NCBI GenBank assembly: GCA_020698575.1
Contig: CM036247.1
Coordinates: forward strand, 8,515,756 to 8,579,755
Direction of reading: 5' to 3'
From: Bostrychus sinensis
Lineage: Eukaryota > Chordata > Actinopteri > Gobiiformes > Eleotridae
Length of the DNA stretch: 64,000 nt
Shown here: in pieces, positions 10,618 to 20,537 of the stretch
How positions within the stretch are numbered: the first letter of the stretch is position 1
Layout: each line of letters opens with the position of its first letter
Made by a program: the position numbers and the translations under genes
Notes under the pieces: generated by a model
What the model was told of the DNA's origin: nothing
Databases searched by the model: none
Seen by the model: only the letters and a program-made list of their open reading frames with translations

Positions 10618-11220
10618 AGAGCTAGTCCACCTTCAGAAGTATGTTTTGCAGGAATTCTGCTCTTATCCTTGGAGTTTTATCTTTCCATATGAATGAAGAA
10701 ATTAACTTATTTATAGTCTGAAAAAAATAATTAGATAAGAAGTAATCAAATCAAATCAAATAATTAATAAGAAGATTGGCAGACATTGAAAAAGATATAA
10801 AAAACATGGCAGAACATTCATTTTAATACAGTTGACTCTGCCAGCTATAGCAATATGCAATTAATCGTGAAAAATTATTTTGGTAAAGATCTATTAGATT
10901 TTTAGAGCTATTAATACCCAAATAGTTAAAATTATTGGTACATATCTTAAATGGAAAGATACTAGCGTCCGTCTGTAAAGCACATTAATTTATAGGAAAG
11001 TATTCACTTTTGAAGAAATTCAATTTATATCTTGAGAAAGTGCCAAATCTAATTAGAAGTTCAATTATATGAGGAATAGTAGAAACTGGGTCAGATACAA
11101 ACAATAAAAGGTTGTTGGCATAAAGTGAGATTTTGGTCTTGGACATGCTCTTGAACCAACTGTCACTATTTATCCAGCTTAGGACTGGCCCAGAGGCTAC
11201 AAACAAATGTTAAACACATA
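10618..11220 (-). pseudogene. L1-type LINE reverse transcriptase fragment
   Basis: The minus-strand translation of 10985-11206 contains KISLYANNLLLFVSDPVS followed by FGTFSRYKLNFFKSEYFPIN. This corresponds to the RT catalytic block of L1 ORF2, where the family motif is YADD; here both aspartates are replaced by asparagine. Further downstream on the same strand come FPFKICTNNFNYLGI, then INKLISSFIWKDKTPRIR, again in the order expected after the L1 RT domain. Stops and frameshifts separate these pieces. The copy is inactive and truncated at both sides, with the TA element abutting its 3' side. Recognition is from motif order; a protein search would settle the clade. Confidence 0.78.
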
Positions 11221-11464
11221 AATTAAGGGAATATTATGAACTGATACAGGAACAATGTGTCTCAGCCAATTCTCTAAATGGGTCTGGGGTCCATTTCCAT
11301 TTAGCTTCCTTTAATCCTGATCAGTTGTACCTTTTAAAATTAGCTGATTGGTTAGTATTTCTTCCACCTTTTCTAGGGAATCCCGTTGTTATTGTGAGGT
11401 AGAAATCCCATTTTAATGTGCAGGGATCAGACTAATTTGTTGTACAGCATAGACGATAGAAATC

Positions 11465-11688
11465 CTGGAGCGACAGTGGTGCAGTGGGTTAAGCAATCGC
11501 CCTGTTCGAACGCCGCTCGTGTCCCTGGGCAAGACATTTCACCCGAATTGCCTACTTCAATCTCCATGTGTGGCTGGTTGGGGCAGGAAGGGCATCCGGT
11601 GTGAAAACATGCCAAATCACAGTGGTTTGATCAACAACAAAAAAAATGGAGCAGATGAAAGACAAGAAAAAAAAAAAAAAAAAAAAGG
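11465..11688 (+). mobile_element. SINE with tRNA-like head and poly(A)
   Basis: GTGGTGCAGTGGGTTAAGC resembles box A and TGTTCGAACGCC resembles box B. CTGGGCAAGACATTTCACCC and GGCAGGAAGGGCATCCGGTG follow, the latter a phrase common in fish retroposons. A poly(A) run (about 11668-11686) closes it. The shared GGGCAAGACA.TTCACCC block links it to the minus-strand SINE at 22500-22806. Confidence 0.65.
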
Positions 11689-11701
11689 AAATCCAAGAAT
11701 G

Positions 11702-12103
11702 GCTGTTGTTTCATTCACTTGTTTGAGTAATCCCGTATGCTGAGGCCGTCACCTTCTCAAGAGCTGAAAACGCTCGGTCTCACAGCTCCTGCACATTTCT
11801 AAAGCCCATACACCGTCACCGGACTCCTTCTGATAATTTCAGCGCTTAAATTGCTGTCACTATGAAGCAGTCAACTCATTTATCATGTATCGGTTAGCGT
11901 CATGTTTCTAATAGCTGTGCTAATTAGCCATTTTATGCCCTGTCCAGTCCCCACCATTGCCAGCAGGGGACAGGAGACACCAAATCTCAGTGTTCTTAAA
12001 GTAAAAGTACATTATTTTGAGTTACAGAATGTGAAATACTAATGCAAAGCTGTCCAAAATAATTTCAAAAAGCTTGAAAAAAAGCATAATATGGGATCTT
12101 TAA
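11702..12103 (-). mobile_element. Family C MITE, copy 2 (5'-truncated)
   Basis: Contains CATACACCGTCACCGGACTC, GCCATTTTATGCCCTGTC and GCATAATATGGGATCTTTAA, ending in TTAA at 12100-12103. The other terminus is missing, cut near the SINE poly(A). Confidence 0.75.
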
Positions 12104-12989
12104 TGTTTCTGAATTATTTTGATAAAACCTTAAAAAGACATCACATAAAAGGCACAGCAACACAATAGAAAACTCTTAAATTCCAGTTTTCCAAAATATC
12201 TTTTCTCCTATCATTATTCAGCGTGGTTTCTGCAGATAACCGAGGAACAAAAGCCTTTCTTGGACCAAAGCCTTCCTCCTCAGAGTCGTGTATTTATGAG
12301 CACTCCCGCTGCTGTGGCTCTAACCCTCTCAGACGCAGTGACAGTGAATGGCTCAGGTGGGAGTACAGAGCTGAGCAGTGGGCTCCTGTTCGATCGATGG
12401 CCGCCTTTGTGACTCGCAGTTCTTATTGAGTTTCCCATGTGCCGCGCCGCTGCCTCCATTGTCTCCTTAACTGCCTGCAATGGGCCGCAGTCGGCTACAG
12501 GTTAATGGACAAGCGCTGGAGCTGCAGACTTGACCTCCCTCTGCACTGAGGCTTGGGCTGCTCAGGAATAGCTCACGGACTATGGAAGTTTTACAGAAAT
12601 AGAGAGGAATATAAATGTTTTAGATGGAAAAAATACTATGTTTACAATGCACACTGGGAAACAGCATTGTTCGACACCTTTTGGGTTGAAATGTGATAGT
12701 TAAAATACAATATGGCTCTCAGCAATTTCCCCTTCAACATATAATCTCTGAGTGGAGAAGGTTCTTTACTGTGGCTTCTCTCTGGCTTCTTCACACTGTT
12801 GTTGATCTGGTAACTCCAAGTTGCCCCTGCCTGTCCCTGTGTGTCAGAAATGTAAATATCAAGTCAGGCCGTACCCTGCCTAAAGCCCATAGTTGCTGGA
12901 TAGGCTCCAGCCCAAACAGGAATACGCAGAAGAAGATGAATGAATACCTTTTAAATGTTTTAGACAAGAATCAAACCTGATAAAGGATA
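12104..12989. other. No gene; candidate conserved non-coding DNA (12205-12540)
   Basis: Positions 12205-12540 are unique within the window and GC-balanced. They carry long non-repetitive phrases such as GATGGCCGCCTTTGTGACTC and TGCCTCCATTGTCTCCTTAA. Frames of 66-68 codons run over it on both strands without splice or codon support. A regulatory or conserved element is a plausible guess. Positions 12835-12950 are a retroposon tail. Confidence 0.3.
12835..12950 (+). mobile_element. LINE/SINE 3' tail
   Basis: GTACCCTGCCTAAAGCCCAT, then AGTTGCTGGATAGGCTCCAG, and a GATGAATGAAT end. The same phrase was the target of the Harbinger-like element at 52735. Confidence 0.55.
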
Positions 12990-13477
12990 TTAAAAGAAGC
13001 ATATTAGGTTTTTTAAAAATAGTTTTGGACACCTTTGCATTAGTATTTCATGTTTTATAACTTAAAATAATGTATATGTATGGAAAACGTCTTCATTTGG
13101 GGAGCTGTTACTTTGAGTTTGCAGAGAATGCTTGGATTAGGTGTCTGTCGCCCCCTGCTGGCAACTGAACAAAGCAGAAAAATGGCTAGTTAGCATGGCT
13201 ATTAGCAACAACAGATAGATAAATGAACTGACAACGTCGCTAGTGATGTCAGTTTACACGCTGAAAGAGTCCGGTGACGGTGTATGGGCTTTAGCGCCTC
13301 CTGGTTCCATGTTTCTTCATAGAACTGTGAGGCTGAACGTTTTCAGCTCTGGAGAAAGAGACAGCCTCAGCATACAGGATTACTCAAACATGTGTGAATG
13401 AAACAAAATCTCCAGGTAGGCTTATGAGATGCAAATATTATAACATGGTCAAAAGCTCAATTTAGCATAACAGGAAG
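12990..13477 (+). mobile_element. Family C MITE, copy 3
   Basis: Starts at TTAA (12990-12993) and runs through TTTTGGACACCTTTGCATTA, CGCCCCCTGCTGGCAACTGA, GTCCGGTGACGGTGTATGGG and CAGCCTCAGCATACAGGATT. It decays near TTTAGCATAACAGGAAG. It is one of the most complete uninterrupted copies and serves as the reference for the nested ones. Confidence 0.78.
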
Positions 13478-14763
13478 ACAACAATGATTATAGTAATAAA
13501 AATGTTCCTGCATCTTCCTTTTGTCCTGTAATCTAGATGCTGCCATAGACTACACTCTGTATCTAGAACTAAAGCTGCAGGTGGTAACTTTGATGCACGT
13601 GGCTCTGTGTGTTTTCATTCTTGCCTCTCGGTGCCAGTTTTCTTCTAGTTTATCTTCTGAACACCAAATGCAAAAAACCTAATTGGACAATTATAGCTAG
13701 ATATTAACACATCAAAAGTGTTATCTGAATGCATTGGGGTCCACAGAACTGACCTAGCTTTTTGTTTTGGTAATAACTTTTACCGTGTGAATTACAACCA
13801 GCATTATTGACATATCCAGAGGGCAGCTGTCCCCAATAAAATACTTGTGCAACACGGCGGAAACACCTCTACATTTTCTATCATCATAAATAACAAACCC
13901 ATTATAACTCATTGGGACTGACTTGCGCGTAAAGGACAAAGCACACCTAACATCCGTCTTCTCTTTGTCCTTTTCTAACGTAATTATTTAGAAATATCTC
14001 GACGGCGAAAGCGTTTTTAGCTGTGAAAAGTAATCAGAGTCGCTGATACCACTAATGCAGCGGCCTCATCCTCGCTGTAGCAGACCGAGATATGTCCCCC
14101 CTGCCCCCCAGTGAGCGCACATGATTGATGTTGTAGAAATAACACTTTTTTTTGGCGCCGGTGGGGACATGCTCCTCGATGTCTCCTTGTCGACGAGGAA
14201 CAGCTGTGTGGTCTGCCTCCAGCATCTGCCCCTCGGAGCGCCTTCACTCACACATGAGGATTTAAACACATGACAACTACACTACAAATTTTATTAATAG
14301 CCATCGATTATCTCAATAGACAGAGAAACTATCACGGAAATGTTTGTTTTTTGGAAGACGCAAGAGTCTCACCCTTCAAAATCTGGTATCAATCATTCAT
14401 CTACAGCCGCTTGTGACCCGCTTGGGATTAGAGAGGATTAGATTAGGTAGCAGGACCCTATCCCAGCAACTATGTGCCTGACATCATTCACTCTCACATT
14501 CATTCACTAGGGGTAATTAAGATTCACCAAATTGCCTACGCATGCATTCAACTGGAAGACTGGTTTAGCCAATCAGGGCTCACTTCAATGCGACAAGAAA
14601 AGACTGAATTAATCAGTCACATGGGTTCTATATATGGCAGGTTTTGGCACCAGATGGCTTCATGACATAAACCTTTGTTTTTTATCTGGGCTTGGGACTG
14701 GCTCCACATAGGTAGCATTCACACAATGTCATGTCACTGCGTTCCGCTTTTAAACAAGTTCTA
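13478..14763. other. No gene; mostly single-copy DNA
   Basis: Positions 14040-14270 are GC-richer and carry overlapping 67- and 76-codon minus frames without domains. Positions 14395-14530 look like a retroposon tail in reverse (CCCTATCCCAGCAAC, CATTCACTCTCACATTC). TTATCTGGGCTTGGGACTGG at 14683 recurs as TTATCCAGGCTTGGGACT near 21858 and in similar form near 36815. Confidence 0.35.
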
Positions 14764-15165
14764 TTAAAGCAGAACTCAGTAACTTTTTTTACTTTTTTAA
14801 GCGTGCAGCAGCTCCCCCTGGTGTCTCTGGGGTGAAACTGACATTTGCAACAGTGAGCGCCGACGACTCGGAGTCACAGAAGTCTCGTGAGAAAGCGGCA
14901 CATCTGGGTTAGCAAACCAACAAGCTAGCTGTGGCTTTATTTCTTGATTTTCTTTGTGCCAGAGCGACCAAATGGAAGAAAAAACTTTGCGCAGATACAT
15001 GGAGGGGAAAATGAAAGTAAAGACGAGCGAGAGGTCATGCAGGAGTCAACTGGGCTTGTGAGTATTTACGATAGTGCTTTACTCCGAACTGTAGGGGGAG
15101 CTTTGTAGAGGAAAATAAGGCAAAAAGAGCGAAGAAACGAGCAAAGTTACTGAGTTCTGCTTTAA
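14764..15165. mobile_element. TTAA-flanked MITE (AGCAGAACTCAGTAAC ends), copy 1
   Basis: Perfect inverted ends AGCAGAACTCAGTAACTTT and AAAGTTACTGAGTTCTGCT lie between TTAA at 14764-14767 and TTAA at 15162-15165. The body has inverted AGCTCCCCCT/AGGGGGAGCT blocks near both ends. A TTAA duplication is the mark of piggyBac-type insertion. A second full copy lies at 32713-33129, and a remnant (AAAGCTCCCCCTACATTTC) at 59716-59755. No transposase. Confidence 0.85.
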
Positions 15166-16342
15166 ATATATTGACAGCTACACAACAATAGGTCAATGGG
15201 CTTTGTGTCCCTGGTCTGCGTTAACCGTAGCCTGAGCCAGACTCAACTATTTGCTTTTCACAATCAGCACAGTCTGGTTCCCTTCTCGGAGCAGAGCATT
15301 TCTTCGGTTCAATTTGGAACTGTCCTACCACAGCCGTTTATCTGCAGCGCGTCTAACAAAAGCTTGATTAAAGGCGTTTATAGCTTTTCTTCATCACCTG
15401 TTGGCTCTGCTGAAGTCCTCGTCATGGTCCAGTCCTCTGCGTATTCTTTTTTTTTTTATTATTAAACAATTAATATGAAAAATTAAGTATATTTTTTCAA
15501 AAGAGGACCATTAGTAACGTTTTTTTTTATAAGACCCATAACAACACAAGCTACTTCCATCAATTTGCTGTAGATCTACTTTCATTCAAATCTAATATCC
15601 TAATTCTTTGCCTTTGCTTTTACCTCTGAGGCTGAATTAAAGCACTCAAGTAGATTTGGACTCTCATTAAAATGTGACTACACAGACGGCTGTACGTCCA
15701 CGTGTGAGAAAAACATGCTCAAGTGGCTCCTCTTCAGACTGAGATTACAGGAAAAACACGGCAATTATCACAGGAAGTCTCAAATCAAGCCTTATTTTCA
15801 TTAGGCATAGCAACGCTTTTCTCTCCAAATGTTTCTGTGGAATATCTTTATGTTTTCAGAGCTGCACAATAACGTTCAGTGCTTGTTTTAAAGACTCACT
15901 ATTACTGACTAATACAATGGTAATAACGAACATGCAACAAACAATAAAACATGCCATTGATAGTTATGTTTTATGGTATTTTGACATAAATTAACCATCA
16001 CAAATGACTAATACATGACATTAAATAGACGTTTTGAGTTTATTTTAAACTTCTAGCTCAGAGTTTAGTGTTAGACCATCCCGCATATGTCTCTAAATAA
16101 TGCAGAAATGCTTTGACAGTAATAGTCCAAGCTTCTCTATCGCTTCCATTTATTTATGTTGGTCTCTTATGAGTTATTTCACTGAGTAGCCAGATGTGGA
16201 CAGCGCTAATTTAGCCACGGCCTTATGTTTTCATTGGCATTGCTTTGTTTGTTTGCCTATTAATTCAGTGTTGACCAATCAATGCAAGTTTGATAATAAA
16301 GCCTAGATGAATCATAAAGCAACACTATTTTATATTTGGACT
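15166..16342. other. No gene; a family D-like scrap and unique DNA
   Basis: Positions 15355-15430 (TTGATTAAAGGCGTTTATAGC, CACCTGTTGGCTCTGCTGAAG) match part of family D. Positions 15990-16330 are unique and TAAT-rich (GCGCTAATTTAGCCACGG, CCTATTAATTCAGTG). They are a candidate conserved non-coding stretch. Confidence 0.3.
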
Positions 16343-16675
16343 TTAAAGGTACTGTAAGCCCCATATGCACTCTACTGGTGTGAAAACGGTACTGCAGTCT
16401 AAATCAAAACAATGCTCTGTGGGTTGCCAGTCTTTCCGCTTTTCTGATTGGATGATCAGCAATGCAGTTTTAGAACCAAAACAAAAAATGTAAACATAAA
16501 CAACTTGGCCATTATATAAAATACATTTTTATTTGTTAATAAATCAACTGTACCACTGTTATCAGTAAAAGTTATAGTTGATTTAAACACATTAAACATT
16601 ACCTCGTGTCTTGGGGCACATGTGGGTAACTTTTATGAAATACTGAAAAATATATACGGCTCTTAGCACCTTTAA
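16343..16675. mobile_element. TTAA-flanked MITE (AGGTACTGTAAGCC ends)
   Basis: The left end TTAAAGGTACTGTAAGCCCC and right end GGCTCTTAGCACCTTTAA form an imperfect inverted repeat between TTAA at 16343-16346 and 16672-16675. It is 333 bp long with no coding capacity. The first bases (AGG) and the target resemble family C, so the two may share a transposase. Confidence 0.65.
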
Positions 16676-17471
16676 GACTTTTTAAAGAAGTTTTTAGTGC
16701 CATTTAGAATTAAATTTAATAGCAACATTGTCACTAACCAAACAATAATCAAATGTAAAATATAGTTGAAATAACTCCAGTGCTGCATAAAAATAAATAA
16801 TACAATTTAACTACTAACTACTAACTTCCATAACTCTCATTCTTTACACTTTTTTTTTATGTAAAGCCTCTTGTCCTAAAATTTGCTATATATGTTTGAT
16901 GTATTATTAACATTTCTCAAAAAGAGAAAATATTGTAGAGTCTGTTATTGTGGTGATGGTAAGAAAATATCAAAAACTTGATAAATTTAATACCTACTGA
17001 TTAGATTTAATACTTTTAAGACCTTGGGGCTACCTCTTCTGTTGGGATAGAGTTGTCAAAATGATGCTTATCACCCAGAGTCGCACCGTGAGTGAGAGCT
17101 AAAGCCACACTGTGCTAAGACTCCCGCGGTGCTCCAGCCTCCTCCAACCATTTTATTTTAATTTATTTTTTACTTATTTGACTTTTATTTAACCAGGAAA
17201 GTCCCACTGAGAATAACAAATGCTTTTGCATCCAAAGCCATGCATGCTGTAGGTGGACTGTTGAATCTAAGTTTCACTTAGTGAATGAATGTGAGAGTGA
17301 ATGGTTGTCTGTCAGTTTTGTCTAAATGTTAGCACTGTGACCAACTGGCCCCTGTCCAGGTTGTGCCTCGCCTAGGGCCCATAGTTACTGTGTTGGGCCA
17401 CAAAGCTACTGCAGAGGTTGTCCACATTATGTAAATCAAAATAACTGAGTTTGATGTGAAATACGCATATA
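16676..17471. other. No gene; retroposon scraps
   Basis: 17163-17225 is a SINE 3' fragment (TTTATTTAACCAGGAAAGTCC). 17280-17400 is a LINE/SINE tail (GAATGGTTGTCTGTC, CTAGGGCCCATAGTTACTG). The remainder is AT-rich and unassigned. Confidence 0.5.
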
Positions 17472-18214
17472 TACCCTATTTTCCAGACTATAAGTCACAC
17501 TTTTTTCATAGGTCTGTCTAGGGGTGCGACGTATACTCAGGTTCGACTTATATATTAAAATATTTCAGGTGTTGGTTAGAGGGCGCTCTAGGTTTGTGTA
17601 CCAGCATCTGCTGCACCTGTACCACTGACAATTTAAAATGTAAACATTACCACTAACAACTTAGGCTATAAAGACAACTGAGAAAGAGCGGAATAATTGG
17701 AAATGGAACTGATGCTGAGTCTGACGACAGCCACGCAGAGGAGGAAGCGGCGCTTCGTCTACCTCCGGAGTTGGCGGAGTTGTTCAGAAGCGACACCGAG
17801 GATGAAGAATTTAAAGGATTTAGTGATTAGGAGTGAGATGGTGAGTTTGGTGAACTTGTTATATTATGTTCTTTATGCTATAGTTATGTGAATAACTGTT
17901 AATATATTACGTTAACATACGAGACACCTATTCAGTTTGTTGTTTATGCTTCATGTAGCTGAATAACCATCAATGTGTTACGTTAGCAAACCACACACCT
18001 ATTCAGCTGTTGTTCTCTATTCTATTATTACTATAACTTGCCTTTCAAGATGAAATGTCTGTTCTTGGTGTCGGATTTTGTAAAATAAATTTCCCCCAAA
18101 AAATGCGACGTTTAGTCCAGTGCGACTTATCTACGTTTTTTTCTTTTTCATTATGCATTTTTTGGCTTGTGCGACTTATACTCCGGAGCGACTTAAAGTC
18201 CAGAAAATACGGTA
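17472..18214 (+). mobile_element. TA-flanked element, family B copy 1
   Basis: The ends are CCCTATTTTCCAGACTATAA and CCAGAAAATACGG between TA dinucleotides. Subterminal repeats (AAGTCACAC, GTGCGAC, AGTCGCAC-type) lie on both arms. The 743-bp interior keeps the end of a transposase frame (17672-17830) and an AAAATAAA signal near 18083. Two further copies are at 35596-36332 (inverse) and 39514-40971. TA target duplication plus a coding remnant suggests a Tc1/mariner-pogo-like origin. Confidence 0.78.
17672..17830 (+). pseudogene. Acidic transposase C-terminal tail (pogo-like), family B
   Basis: An open frame of 52 codons plus stop, reached from an upstream stop and not from a start codon. It is acidic: GTDAESDDSHAEEEAA, then LPPELAELFRSDTEDEEFKG and a terminal GFSD. 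The phrase LFxSDTEDEEFxGF also ends the family A remnants at 19139-19255 and 61945-62061 (minus). I infer it is the C-terminus of a transposase of the TA-inserting superfamily whose catalytic part was deleted. An ATG-initiated 64-codon frame overlaps it in another register and is not the conserved one. The copies at 40452-40610 and 35980-36138 (minus) have the same length, with few changes. Confidence 0.6.
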
Positions 18215-18924
18215 CTTAATTCAAAACATTACTTTTAAATTATTTTTAGCCACCAGTCAGTGTTTTTTGTTAGATTGTATAGAAATATATAGAAAAAAAC
18301 ATAATTTTTAATTAGAGTGAAATTTTATTGTTGTTGTTGTAGGATTTTTGGAAATTTACAGGGGCTGCGACTCTCTTGACTTCGGGAATGGCTGCCCTAA
18401 CATGAATAAATAGAAGATGAATGAATGATGTTTCATACTTTCTCTTTTTAGCCAACTCTGTACTGTACTGTATTTGAGCGTGTCCAAAAATATCAATGCG
18501 AGCTGTCAGATGAGAGAAGCGACGGTATGTTCTGGCACGTTATTTCCGTGAAGCATGAAGGACGCGGCGCGAGAGGCTGGTGTCACTCTTCTGTAGATTT
18601 ATGTTGAACTCTAGAGGCACACTTGACTGGAGCATCATTTCAGGACGTCCCATCTGGTTCACACTTAGCGCCGCCATCATCTGCTTTTCGACACAACCGT
18701 GATCTAAAACATACACATACGACAATCATCTGACCTGAGAGAAAAAACAAAAACAAAACTAAATACTAACTCAGTAATCACAAACTGACTGAGGCTGTCT
18801 TTGTTCAGGACGACGATGGATAAGATTAGAAAAGATTAAAATTAAGATGGAGGCAGATGATTTACTGTGGTGACCACTAATACAGTAAGTACAAGTAAGC
18901 AGAAAGTACTTATTACTACTACGA
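18215..18924. other. No gene; dispersed repeat F at 18250-18395
   Basis: GTGAAATTTTATTGTTG, then GGATTTTTGGAAATTTACAG and CTCTTGACTTCGGGAATGGC, match 30415-30500 (AAATTTTATCG, GGATTTTTGGAAATTTAAGG). They form a two-copy repeat without visible ends. A GATGAATGAATG tail follows at 18415. Confidence 0.45.
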
Positions 18925-19021
18925 CTGCTGCTAATTCTGCCGCTGCAGCTACTACTACAACTACAACTACTACTACAACTGTAACTACTACTACTGCTGC
19001 TGCTGCTGCTACTACTAATAC

Positions 19022-19512
19022 TACCGTATTTTCCGCGCTATAGGGCGCACTTAAAAGCCTTCAATCTCCTCAAAAAACGACAGTGCGCCTTATAATCCAA
19101 AGCACCTTATATATGAATTTATTTACGGCTACCGTAGTCAGGAGCATCGTGGAGTAATACATACTGTGCTTCACCATAATATTGCTGTAATCGCCCAACT
19201 GTTTAACTCGGACACTGAAGATGAAGAATTTGAGGGATTTGTGGACAAGAAATGAACTGAAAAAGTGAGTGTATTGTGTTGTATTTTGTTATAACGTTAA
19301 CTGAACAGTTATGAGTTATTGTGAATATGCTATCGTTTGATTTAGCGGTCTCAGATTGTGTTTTTTATTCATGCGTTACAACTGAACAAGTTTGGGAGTT
19401 ATGTTGAACGCGTTGAATAAAGTTTGACTGACTGACTTATCTGACTGTTTTGTTCATTCAATGACATTGCGCCTTATAATCCGGAGTGCCCTATAGCGCG
19501 GAAAATACGGTA
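19022..19512 (+). mobile_element. TA-flanked MITE, family A copy 2
   Basis: Inverted ends CCGTATTTTCCGCGCTATAG and CTATAGCGCGGAAAATACGG between TA dinucleotides. It includes the tail frame at 19139-19255, a splice-donor-like GTGAGT after it, and AATAAAGTTTGACTGACTGA near 19418. It inserted into a trinucleotide array. Confidence 0.8.
19139..19255 (+). pseudogene. Transposase C-terminal tail (pogo-like), family A
   Basis: A 38-codon frame plus TGA. It reads QEHRGVIHTVLHHNIAVIAQ, then LFNSDTEDEEFEGFVDKK and stop. The acidic SDTEDEEFEGF end is shared with family B, which has SDTEDEEFKGFSD, though the rest differs. The copy inside the 61.6 kb element keeps the same end. The frame has no start codon and no catalytic domain, so it is a relic of the autonomous parent rather than a gene. 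The pogo-like assignment rests on TA targets and my recollection of such tails; a profile search is needed. Confidence 0.55.
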
Positions 19513-19790
19513 CTACTGCTGCTGCTACTACTACTACTACTACTACCAATCCTGCTACTACTGCTAGTACTACTACAGCTGCTGCTGCTACTTCTGCTAA
19601 AGATACTAATATATACTACATAATATACTACATACTACAGCTGTTACTACTAATTCTATTACTGTTACTACTACAGCTACTACTACTCCTACTTCTACTA
19701 CTGCTGCTACTACTACTACTTCTACTACTCCACTACTATTACTACTACTGTTACTACTATTACTACCCACTTTATTGCCAAGGTCAAATA

Positions 19791-20537
19791 TATTTTAAAT
19801 TAGACGCTGGAATATGAAGTTTTAAAATATCTGAATATAAAGATTTGGTTGTATTCCATCAAAAATTTACTCAACTACTACTACTGGTGAAAGTAAGAAT
19901 CTTTTTTTTTAAATGTACTTAAAAATTAAATATACTTCACATATATTTACTTAAGATAATAGTAAGAGTAAAAGTACTAGTTACACTTACAGACAGCCTC
20001 TTGGAAAGCATAAAACCCGGATAGATACAAACGTTTTTTATATTCTTGCAGCCTCTGTTGTCTGTGTTTGTAAGCTCTCCAACACAGATACAAGAGGTGA
20101 TTATCACAAAGCCAATTATATTGAGTTGAGCGTACACAACCATTTTAGGACGGGCTCGGGATAATATGCCCTTTTCCTTCATCATCTAATGTCAGTTTGC
20201 TCTTTAGTGCTGAAGACGCAGCTGGATCGATAGCACTGTGCTGGCCAGCGAACACTGTCAAAGCCCATTACTATTAGGCTCCTAAAGACGTCTGAAAGTT
20301 TGTTTGTCCTCCCACACAAACAGAACTGGCAAAAGTTTTACTGAGGTGCTACAAATGCTTTAATAGATACAAATATTTTTATTTTATTCAAATTTTATGA
20401 AAGGTCGGTAATGGGACAAGGACGAAAAGTTAATTTCGTTGTGCATACAGATGTTTCAGTGCAGTGATTCTCCAGATTTTCACACCAAGTACCACCTCAG
20501 AAAGTACTGGGCTCTCTAAGTACCATCTTTAAGAGAC
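19791..20537. other. No gene; unassigned
   Basis: AT-rich DNA with an 82-codon minus frame (19937-20185) lacking any recognisable feature. Confidence 0.35.

Larger units (their letters stand above)
18925..19790. repeat. (CTA/CTG)n trinucleotide array, split by a TA element
   Basis: Imperfect CTA, CTG and CAA triplets fill 18925-19021 and resume at 19513-19790. The gap is exactly the TA-flanked element 19022-19512, so one array was split by insertion and both halves diverged later. Confidence 0.85.

Noticed and set aside
17697..17891. 64-codon ATG-initiated ORF repeated at 35919 and 40477
   Set aside because: It is out of register with the acidic SDTEDEEF frame shared with family A; it recurs only because the MITE recurs.
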